Below are positions 57,897-64,000 of a DNA stretch of 64,000 nucleotides, in pieces. The notes below the pieces were generated by a model. The model was not told where the DNA came from and ran no database searches. It worked only from the letters and a program-made list of their open reading frames with translations. This stretch comes from Kitasatospora sp. NBC_01266. Its GTDB lineage: Bacteria > Actinomycetota > Actinomycetes > Streptomycetales > Streptomycetaceae. The position numbers and the translations under genes are program-made. The stretch is taken from contig NZ_CP108458.1 in NCBI RefSeq assembly GCF_036242395.1, positions 7,006,001 to 7,070,000 of the forward strand, read 5' to 3'. Numbering within the stretch: the stretch's first letter is position 1; every line of letters begins with the position of its first letter.

Positions 57897-58289
57897 TCAG
57901 GTGCAGTGGCCGATCAGGTGCAGCGGCCGGAAGCGGGCGGCCGACCAGGTGGTGTCGACGGAGACCAGGGACACTCCGTGCCAGCCCAGTTCGGTCAGGG
58001 CCGGCATGAGGGTGTCGCGGCTCAGGTCCGAGACGCCGCCCTTGCGGTAGGCGATCCAGACCTTGCCGCTCTCCGCCACGGCCGCGAACGCGGCCGGTGC
58101 GTGCCGGTGCAGTTCGCCGCTGTCGTGGGCGAACAGCACGACCACGTCGGCCGTGCCGCCGCTGCCCGACTCCAGCGTCACGCCGTCGGGCAGCGGGCCG
58201 AGCGGCGCGGCCTGCCCGTCGGGGGTGTTGATGAGGGTGAGGGTGGCGCCGGGCTTGATGCCGAGCTTCTCCGCAGTGGTCTTGGGCAC
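57897..58289 (-). CDS. DUF3052-family protein
   Basis: The 130-residue protein has KLGIKPGATLTLINTPDG, VVVLFAHDSGELHRHAPAAF and GKVWIAYRKGGVSDLSRDTL followed by GWHGVSLVSVDTTWSAARFRPL, the full DUF3052 outline. The function is unknown; the family is common in actinobacteria. The end reads HLIGHCT. GCCGATCAGGTGCAG is repeated on the plus strand there, so the last residues may come from a small duplication. Confidence 0.9.
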   Translation of the reverse strand: MPKTTAEKLGIKPGATLTLINTPDGQAAPLGPLPDGVTLESGSGGTADVVVLFAHDSGELHRHAPAAFAAVAESGKVWIAYRKGGVSDLSRDTLMPALTELGWHGVSLVSVDTTWSAARFRPLHLIGHCT

Positions 58290-58335
58290 CTGCTTCTCCT
58301 TCCGTCCGGGCCGGGTGGGCCGGTGGTGATCCGGC

Positions 58336-59325
58336 TCAGCGGCTCAACCGGTCGATCTCGGCCAGCTCCTCGGCGCTCAACGGTCCGGCCGCCAAGGCGT
58401 CGAGGTTCTGGTCGAGTTGGGCCACGCTGCTGGCGCCGACGATCACCGAGACCACCCGGGGGTCGCGCAGCACCCAGCTCAGCGCCAGCTGGGCCAGGCT
58501 CTGCCCGCGCTGCCCGGCCAGCTTGTCCAGGGCCCGCAGCTGCGCCAGCTTGTCCGGGGTCAGCGCCTCCTGCTTCAGGAAGTGCCCGACCGACATCCGG
58601 GAGCCGGCCGGCACCTCGCCGCCGAGGTAGCGGTCCGTCAGCAGGCCCTGGGCCAGCGGGGAGTAGGCGATCAGACTGGTCTGGGTGTCGCCCACCGCGT
58701 CCAGCACCCCGTCCTCGACCGCGCGGTCCAGGATCGAGTAGCGGGCCTGGTTGAGCAGGGCCGGGGTGCCCAGCTCGCGCAGGATCGCCACCGCCTCCCG
58801 GTGCTGCTCGGCCGGGTAGTTGGAGATCGCCGCGTAGAGCGCCTTGCCCTGCTGGACGGCCGAGGCGAGCGCGCCCATGGTCTCCTCCAGGGGCGTGTCG
58901 GGGTCGTAGCGGTGCGAGTAGAAGACGTCCACGTAGTCCAGGCCCATCCGGTCCAGCGACTGGTCCAGGCTGGCCAGCAGGTACTTGCGGCTGCCGCCGT
59001 CCCCGTACGGGCCCGGCCACATGTCGTAGCCGGCCTTGGAGGCGATGAACAGCTCGTCGCGGTACGGGCGGAAGTCCTGGGCGAACAGGGTGCCGAAGTT
59101 GCGCTCCGCCGAGCCGTACGGCGGGCCGTAGTTGTTGGCCAGGTCGAAGTGGGTGACGCCCCGGTCGAAGGCGCGGCGCAGCACGGCGCGCTGCACCTCC
59201 AACGGCTGGCTGTCACCGAAGTTGTGCCACAGCCCGAGCGAGACGGCGGGCAGTCGCACGCCGCTGCGCCCGGCGCGGCGGTAGGTCATCGAGGCGTAGC
59301 GGGAGTCGGCCGCGAGGTAGCTCAT
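58336..59325 (-). CDS. Aldo/keto reductase (AKR14/YghZ-like)
   Basis: This is a 329-residue NADPH-dependent reductase with a (beta/alpha)8 barrel. It has the catalytic Asp in THFDLANNYG with Tyr, Lys in FIASKAGYD, His in VDVFYSHRYD, and the cofactor end motif VIVGASSVAQLDQNLDAL. It resembles the AKR14 enzymes (YghZ) acting on glyceraldehyde-3-phosphate or methylglyoxal. ATG at 59325 gives the family N-terminus; the longer frame from 59370 is less likely. It shares strand with DUF3052, 46 bp apart. Confidence 0.92.
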   Translation of the reverse strand: MSYLAADSRYASMTYRRAGRSGVRLPAVSLGLWHNFGDSQPLEVQRAVLRRAFDRGVTHFDLANNYGPPYGSAERNFGTLFAQDFRPYRDELFIASKAGYDMWPGPYGDGGSRKYLLASLDQSLDRMGLDYVDVFYSHRYDPDTPLEETMGALASAVQQGKALYAAISNYPAEQHREAVAILRELGTPALLNQARYSILDRAVEDGVLDAVGDTQTSLIAYSPLAQGLLTDRYLGGEVPAGSRMSVGHFLKQEALTPDKLAQLRALDKLAGQRGQSLAQLALSWVLRDPRVVSVIVGASSVAQLDQNLDALAAGPLSAEELAEIDRLSR

Positions 59326-59447
59326 ACCGGCATCCTGCCAGGTGGCGATGGGTGCCCGGAGCAGCGGCACGGTCCTCGCCCCGGGGGCCGGTGAGCTGCG
59401 GGTGTCCGGCGGTCGGTGGTCGGCGGCCAGTGGTCAGTGGTCAGTGG

Positions 59448-60050
59448 TCAGTGGTCCAGGGCGGCGAGCACGGCGGGGTGGACGGTGGCCAGGACCAGCC
59501 CGCGATCCTGCAGCACCCGGGCCGCCAGCCCCTGGCGCTGCCCCAGGCTCGGGGGCTGCTGGGCCTCCTGGAGCAGTCCGACCAGCAGGTGGCCGGGTTC
59601 GATGGTCTTCGCCTTGCGCGCCACCGCCGCGCTCAGTCCCAGCGCGATGGCCTGCTTGGCGCGGTGGCTGAAGCGCACCCGGCGGGCGCTGTCCCGGCCA
59701 CCGCTCCGGCCGCTGCTCGGGCCACCGCTCCGGCCGTCCAGCGCGCCCGGCCCGAAGGTCGCCTCCACGGCCTCGCGCACCGCCGTCAGATCGATGCCGA
59801 TGGAGCCCAGCGCCTCGGCGTCGACGGTGGCCGAGCCGTCGCCGAGCAGGCGGACCACGGCGGCCCGCGCGCTCGGCAGGTCGAGCCCGTGGTCGACCAG
59901 GACCGCGACGCACGGGTCCTCGGGGTGGTGCAGCAGTCCGAGCAGCAGGTGCTCGGTGCCGAGGAACTCGTGGCGCAGCTGGGCGGCTTCGCGCTGGGCC
60001 TCGGTGATCGCCTGCCGGGTGGGCGCGGTGAAACGTTCGAACATGGTCAC
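59448..60050 (-). CDS. Clp N-domain protein (double Clp-N repeat)
   Basis: The 200-residue protein starts MTMFERFTAPTRQAITEAQR with the Clp-N repeat including LGTEHLLLGLLHHPED. A second repeat, VRFSHRAKQAIALGLSAAVARKAKTIEPGHLLVGLL, follows after a Ser/Gly/Arg linker (about residues 103-122). There is no ATPase domain, so it cannot unfold proteins itself; it may recruit substrates to, or compete with, ClpC. Its ATG overlaps the stop of the upstream HTH gene, and both are under a double palindromic operator. Confidence 0.9.
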   Translation of the reverse strand: MTMFERFTAPTRQAITEAQREAAQLRHEFLGTEHLLLGLLHHPEDPCVAVLVDHGLDLPSARAAVVRLLGDGSATVDAEALGSIGIDLTAVREAVEATFGPGALDGRSGGPSSGRSGGRDSARRVRFSHRAKQAIALGLSAAVARKAKTIEPGHLLVGLLQEAQQPPSLGQRQGLAARVLQDRGLVLATVHPAVLAALDH

Positions 60051-60277
60051 TCTCCGTCCAGGAAGAGGGGGCGCCGGGCGTGCTTCTTGTGCACCGCCTG
60101 CCGACTGACGCCGAGGCAGGCGGCGATCTCCTGCCAGGACCAGCCATGGGCCCGGGCGCTGCCGACCTGAAGGTCCTCCAGCCGGTCGGCGAGGTCGCGC
60201 AGGGCACGGACGGCCCGTAGGCCGGTGGCGGGGTCGGGGCTGCTCGCGTCTGCGGCGAGCTGGTTGGTCTCGCTCAT
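60047..60277 (-). CDS. Small helix-turn-helix protein controlling the Clp-N operon
   Basis: The 76-residue protein has a helical N-terminal half and the HTH GWSWQEIAACLGVSRQAVHKKHARR, in the form seen with many streptomycete Clp-N genes. Its start, ATG at 60277, lies directly at a promoter (TTGACA-N17-TATGTT on this strand) whose -10 ends 6 bases earlier, so the message may be leaderless. Two GTCAAC-N4-GTTGAC sites overlap the promoter, suggesting self-repression. Confidence 0.82.
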   Translation of the reverse strand: MSETNQLAADASSPDPATGLRAVRALRDLADRLEDLQVGSARAHGWSWQEIAACLGVSRQAVHKKHARRPLFLDGE

Positions 60278-60280
60278 GGT

Positions 60281-60323
60281 GTCAACATAGGTTGACGCCG
60301 CCTGAGTGTCAACCAAAGTTGAC
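60281..60323. promoter_or_regulatory. Double operator GTCAAC-N4-GTTGAC over the Clp-N operon promoter
   Basis: GTCAAC-ATAG-GTTGAC (60281-60296) and GTCAAC-CAAA-GTTGAC (60308-60323) are perfect palindromes 27 bp apart centre to centre. On the minus strand, TTGACA in the distal site and TATGTT in the proximal site, 17 bp apart, make a promoter. Binding by the small HTH protein would block it. Confidence 0.85.
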
Positions 60324-60342
60324 AGTCGCGCTGGGTGAAGCC

Positions 60343-60891
60343 TCATGCCGCAGAGCGCGACAGCTCGCCGAGGGTGTCCCGGACCAGGGCCACCCGCTCG
60401 GTGAGCGGGCCGGCCGGGATCTCGATCAGCTCGAAGCCGAAGGCCCGGTAGCTCTCCCGGTGGATCCGCTCGAACTCCAGGGAGTCCGCGAAGCTGATCC
60501 GGCGGGCCGGTGTCGGCTCGCAGAAGCCGAGGTTGCGGATGAAGAAGACCTGGGGTTCATAGCTCCGCTCGCGGGTGATCCGGGTCAGCTCGGCGGCCAG
60601 TGCGGGGCTGACCGGACGGTCCAGGAAGACGCTCAGCGCATGGGTGCAGACGGGGGAGCGGTCGTGGATCTGGAGCGCCGCCGTGCCGCGGAGCCGGCGG
60701 TCGCGCTGCTCGGCGGTGATCCGGTCGACGAAGTCGGCGCGCTGCCACGGTTCCGGCACGCCCCGGGCCTGCTCGGCGGCGATCACGTCGGTTGCGGCCT
60801 CGGCCACCGTGTGGTGGCCGAGGGCCGCCAACTCCCGCAGGATCGAGGTCTTCCCGGCTCCGGGGGTGCCGGTGAGGATGTAGCGCCGCAT
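60343..60891 (-). CDS. AAA-type ATPase/kinase-like protein (AAA_28)
   Basis: The 182-residue P-loop protein has GTPGAGKTSILREL as Walker A at residues ~8-21, ERSYEPQVFFIRNLGF and ARRISFADSLEFERIHRESY toward the end. This is the AAA_28 layout, a family of small ATPases/putative kinases of unclear substrate. It lies 57 bp after dnaE2 on the same strand, so it may be in that transcript, and 19 bp upstream of the Clp-N operon's distal operator. Confidence 0.87.
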   Translation of the reverse strand: MRRYILTGTPGAGKTSILRELAALGHHTVAEAATDVIAAEQARGVPEPWQRADFVDRITAEQRDRRLRGTAALQIHDRSPVCTHALSVFLDRPVSPALAAELTRITRERSYEPQVFFIRNLGFCEPTPARRISFADSLEFERIHRESYRAFGFELIEIPAGPLTERVALVRDTLGELSRSAA

Positions 60892-60948
60892 GATGCTCCT
60901 CGTTTCGTCGGGGTTGGGTCTGGCTCTGGGTCGGGGTCTGGGTCGGGA

Positions 60949-63900
60949 TCAGATCGCCACCCGCAGCGGCCGGATCCTGGTGGCGACCACATTGGTGGCG
61001 CCCTGGTCGCGCTCGACCCGGCCGTGGATGAGCAGGCCGGCCCGGTCGAGGGCGGTGCGGCGGTGGGGCTCCCAGACCGGGCGGTTGCAGACCACGTTGA
61101 TCAGGCCGGTCTCGTCCTCCAGGCTGAGGAAGAGCACGCCGCCCGCCGTGGGCGGTCGCTGACGGTGCGTCACCAGGCCGCCGACCAGCACGGGGCTGCC
61201 GTGGGCCAGGGCGGGCAGCTCGGCGGCGGGGGTGGCACCGATATGGGTCAGGTCGGGGCGGACGTGCTCGACCGGGTGGCTGGTGGCGCAGGACCCGGTG
61301 GCCCACAGATCGGCGATGGTCTCCTCGACGGGTGTCATCGCCGGCAGTTCGGGCGCGACGGTCCCCGGAGTGGTGCCGGGCAGCAGGACCAGGTCGCCAC
61401 CGAGCGCCAAAGCGCCAGCAGACCACAGGGCCTGACGCCTGGTCAACCCGAAGCAGCGGAACGCCCCCGCGGTGGCCAGTGCCTCCAGCACCGGGGCCGG
61501 CAGGGCGGTGCGGTGCGCGAAGTCCTCCAGGTCCCGGTACGGCTGCCCGGCGGCCACCGCCCGGGCCTGCTCCTCGCCGAGGCCGCGCACCGTGGCCAGC
61601 CCGAGCCGGATCGCCGGGCCGTCCCCGGGCCCCTCCAGAGTCGGGCCCGCCGCACTGGCGTTGACGTCCACCGGATGCACCGTCACGCCGTGCCGGCGGA
61701 CGTCCGCGATCAGGCTGAGCGGCGAGTAGAAGCCCATCGGCTGGTTGGCCAGCAGCGCACAGGTGAAGGCCGCCGGATAGTGGTACTTCAACCAGGCGCT
61801 GGCATACACCAGATGGGCGAAGCTGATCGAATGCGACTCCGGGAAGCCGTAGTTGGAGAAGGCCTCGATCTTGGTGAAGATGTCCTCGGCGGTCTGCGAC
61901 GGGATGCCGCGCTCCGCCATCCCGTCCAGCAGCCGCCGGCGCAGCTCGGCCACCCGCTGGTGCGAGCGCTTGGCACCCATCGCCTGCCGCAGCCGGTCGG
62001 CCTCGGCACCGGTGAACCCCGCGCAGTCGATGGCCAGTTGCATCATCTGCTCCTGGAACAGCGGAACCCCGAGGGTCTTGTCCAGGGCCCGCCTCATCAG
62101 CGGGTGCGGGCAGTCGGCCTTCTCCTGCCCGGCCCGGCGGCGCAGGTAGGGGTGGACCGAGCCGCCCTGGATCGGGCCGGGGCGGATCAGGGCGACCTCC
62201 ACCACCAGGTCGTAGAACGTGGTCGGCTTCAGCCTCGGCAGGGTGGACATCTGGGCCCGCGACTCGACCTGGAACACCCCGACGGTGTCGGCCCGGCAGA
62301 GCATCCGGTAGACGTCCTCGTCGTCCCTGGGGATGCTGGTGAGGTCGAGCCGGCGGCCGTGCTGCTCGGCCACCAGCGTGCAGGCGTCGTGCAGGGCGGA
62401 GAGCATGCCGAGCCCCAGCAGGTCGATCTTGACCAGGCCCGCGCCGGCCGTCGACTCCTTGTCCCACTGCAGCACCGAACGGCCCGGCATGCGGGCCCAC
62501 TCGGTCGGGCAGATCTGGCCGACCGGCTGACCGGTCAGCACCATGCCGCCCGAATGGATTCCCAAGTGGCGTGGTAGGCCGTGCAGTTGGCTGCCCAGCT
62601 CGAGCACGTCGGCCGGGATCACGGCGTCCGCCCCGGGAGCGGAGCGGAAGTCGACCTGCCGGGAGAAGGCGTTGACCTGGTCCATCGGGTAGCCGAGCAC
62701 CCGGGCCGCGTCGCGCAGTGCCAGCCGGGGGCGGTAGGTGATCACGTTGGCCACCTGGGCGGCGTGCGCGCGGCCGTAGCGCTGGTAGACGTACTGGATC
62801 ACCTCCTCGCGGCGCCGGTGCTCGATGTCCAGGTCGATGTCGGGCGGCCCGTCCCGCTCCATGCTGAGGAAGCGTTCGAAGAGCAGCCCGTAGTGGATCG
62901 GGTCGACGGCGGTGATGCCCAGCGCGTAGCAGACCGCCGAGTTGGCGGCCGAACCGCGCCCCTGGCACCAGATGTCCTGGCGCCGGCAGAACTCCACCAG
63001 GTCGTGGACGATCAGGAAGTAGCCCGCCAGCTCCCGCCGCCGGATCACCTCCAGCTCCCTGGCCAGCTGCTCCTCGGCCCGCCGGTGGTCCGGGCCGAAG
63101 CGAACTGCCGCTCCCCGGAGCGTCAGTTCGCGCAGGAAGCTGAACCCGGTGTGCCCGTCCGGCACCGGGAAGACGGGCAACTCCGGTTTCAGGGTGGTGA
63201 ATTCGAAGGCGCAGGCGCGGCCGAGTTCGGCGGTGGCGGCCCGCACCCCGGGGAACCGGTCCAGCCGGGCCGCCATCTCGGCCCCCGACCGCAGGTGCGC
63301 GGTGCCCGCCGCCCTGGTCCATCCGGCCGCCTGGGCGAGCGTCCGGCGGGCCCGCAGCGCGGCCAGCCCCTGCGCCAACCGCCCCTGGGCGGGGGTGGCG
63401 TGGTGCACGTTGTTGGAGGCCACCACCGCGAGGCCGGCCCGGGCGGCCAGCGCCGCCAGCGCGTCGTTGCGCGGGTCGTCCCCGGGCAGCCGGTGATCGA
63501 TCAGCTCGACGAAGACGTTCGCCGCCCCGAACGCCTCGGTGAGCAGGTGCAGTTCGCGCAGTGCGGCGTCCGGTCCGCGCTCCTCCAGGGCCCGTTGCAC
63601 CCGGCCGTTGCGGCAGCCGGTGAGCACCGCCCACTCGCCGCCGTGCGCGCCGGCGACCTCCTCGAACGTGTAGGCGGGGCGGCCCTTGCCCTGGCCGGCC
63701 AGCTGGGCGGCGGCGATCGCGGCGGACAGGCGCCGGTAGCCCTCGGCGGAGCGGGCCAGTACCAGCAGGTGCTCGTCCCGCAGGCCGGGCGCGCCAAGGG
63801 AGTTGGGGGCGTCCGGGGAACCGGGCAGGTTGAGCTCGGCCCCGAAGGCGGTGCGCAGGCCGGTGCCCTGGGCGGCCAGATGGAGCCGGACCGCTCCGTA

Positions 63901-64000
63901 GAGGCCGTCGTGGTCGGTGATCGCCAGGGTCTCCACGCCGAGCCGCAGCGCCTCGGCGACCAAGTCCTCCGGTTCGCTCGCGCCGTCCAGGAAGCTGAAC
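60949..64000 (-). CDS. dnaE2: Error-prone DNA polymerase III alpha subunit DnaE2 (5' end outside window)
   Basis: This is the last 1017 codons of a DnaE-type polymerase; the first residues lie beyond the right edge (the frame reads FSFLDGASEPEDLVAEALRL at 63940-64000). It has the PHP domain first (TLAITDHDGLYG). The palm follows, with GRGSAANSAVCYALGIT and the metal Asp pair in PPDIDLDIEHRRREEVIQYVY, then GVPLFQEQMMQLA and the helix-hairpin and OB parts at the end. The shorter form without a long tau-binding tail and the IEHRRREEVI pattern indicate DnaE2, the damage-induced mutagenic polymerase that works with ImuA'/ImuB. Those partners would lie outside to the right. No LexA box can be checked because the start is missing. 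Confidence 0.92.
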   Translation of the reverse strand, partial: FSFLDGASEPEDLVAEALRLGVETLAITDHDGLYGAVRLHLAAQGTGLRTAFGAELNLPGSPDAPNSLGAPGLRDEHLLVLARSAEGYRRLSAAIAAAQLAGQGKGRPAYTFEEVAGAHGGEWAVLTGCRNGRVQRALEERGPDAALRELHLLTEAFGAANVFVELIDHRLPGDDPRNDALAALAARAGLAVVASNNVHHATPAQGRLAQGLAALRARRTLAQAAGWTRAAGTAHLRSGAEMAARLDRFPGVRAATAELGRACAFEFTTLKPELPVFPVPDGHTGFSFLRELTLRGAAVRFGPDHRRAEEQLARELEVIRRRELAGYFLIVHDLVEFCRRQDIWCQGRGSAANSAVCYALGITAVDPIHYGLLFERFLSMERDGPPDIDLDIEHRRREEVIQYVYQRYGRAHAAQVANVITYRPRLALRDAARVLGYPMDQVNAFSRQVDFRSAPGADAVIPADVLELGSQLHGLPRHLGIHSGGMVLTGQPVGQICPTEWARMPGRSVLQWDKESTAGAGLVKIDLLGLGMLSALHDACTLVAEQHGRRLDLTSIPRDDEDVYRMLCRADTVGVFQVESRAQMSTLPRLKPTTFYDLVVEVALIRPGPIQGGSVHPYLRRRAGQEKADCPHPLMRRALDKTLGVPLFQEQMMQLAIDCAGFTGAEADRLRQAMGAKRSHQRVAELRRRLLDGMAERGIPSQTAEDIFTKIEAFSNYGFPESHSISFAHLVYASAWLKYHYPAAFTCALLANQPMGFYSPLSLIADVRRHGVTVHPVDVNASAAGPTLEGPGDGPAIRLGLATVRGLGEEQARAVAAGQPYRDLEDFAHRTALPAPVLEALATAGAFRCFGLTRRQALWSAGALALGGDLVLLPGTTPGTVAPELPAMTPVEETIADLWATGSCATSHPVEHVRPDLTHIGATPAAELPALAHGSPVLVGGLVTHRQRPPTAGGVLFLSLEDETGLINVVCNRPVWEPHRRTALDRAGLLIHGRVERDQGATNVVATRIRPLRVAI

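Noticed and set aside
60557..60948. Repeats GGGTCTGG/GGGTCGGG at about 60913-60950 as an operator.
   Set aside because: They are simple low-complexity repeats in the short gap after dnaE2; no symmetry or spacing suggests a binding site.
1..64000. CRISPR arrays or tRNA/rRNA genes.
   Set aside because: No regularly spaced direct repeats of CRISPR size and no cloverleaf or rRNA-like stretch were seen.

Overview
The window is high-GC actinobacterial DNA from the Streptomyces/Kitasatospora group. The evidence is a four-gene conservon (cvnA-D), a secreted GH18 chitinase and GDSL esterase, a perfect DmdR/IdeR-type iron box, DUF3052, DnaE2, and strongly GC-biased codons with GGAGG-type ribosome sites. 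No tRNA, rRNA or CRISPR array was recognised.

1-6.85 kb is the right part of a phage-related integrative element whose left part lies outside the window. It carries an XRE-type regulator, a P22-type coat protein, a coiled-coil protein, a P27-like terminase small subunit, a GntR/UTRA repressor and a run of very small genes. About a dozen near-perfect palindromes fill its intergenic gaps. It ends against a YbjQ-family gene that has lost its normal C-terminus, which marks the probable attachment junction. No large terminase, portal, tail or integrase gene is visible, so a satellite-like or decayed element is possible.

8.93-15.01 kb is a second insertion. It splits a Pth2-type peptidyl-tRNA hydrolase gene: the 5' part is at 8238-8930 and the missing 3' end (EIAPGSCTVVADHPALR, stop) is at 15012-15063, with a near-identical 14-15 bp repeat at both joints. 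The insert holds a MarR gene divergent from a two-gene operon (unknown protein plus SDR), an unknown gene, a decayed multi-frameshift gene and a NUDIX gene.

15-24.4 kb holds molybdate uptake genes (modA-modB-modC), an ATP-dependent RNA ligase of the Deinococcus Rnl type, a HAD protein, and an iron-box-controlled aminotransferase/decarboxylase pair predicted to make 1,3-diaminopropane.

24.4-40.2 kb starts with a cyclodipeptide synthase followed by a P450 close to CYP121, a probable tailored-diketopiperazine pathway. After it come an IMPase, a MarR/NmrA divergent pair, a MerR gene divergent from a Baeyer-Villiger monooxygenase-hydrolase-SDR operon, a glycosyltransferase, an SDR, an ABC exporter behind a 33-bp operator-like palindrome, PlsC, a truncated Na+/H+ antiporter and a second glycosyltransferase.

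40.2-64 kb is more conserved: YjbQ, sbcC/sbcD, NUDIX and VOC proteins, the esterase and chitinase, an acyl-CoA ligase, the conservon, an orphan winged-helix regulator, DUF3052, an aldo/keto reductase, a Clp-N/HTH pair under a double GTCAAC-N4-GTTGAC operator, an AAA ATPase, and dnaE2 running off the right edge.

The candidates most worth following are the palindrome-rich coat-protein element, the CDPS-CYP121-like pair, and the insertion that splits the Pth2 gene.
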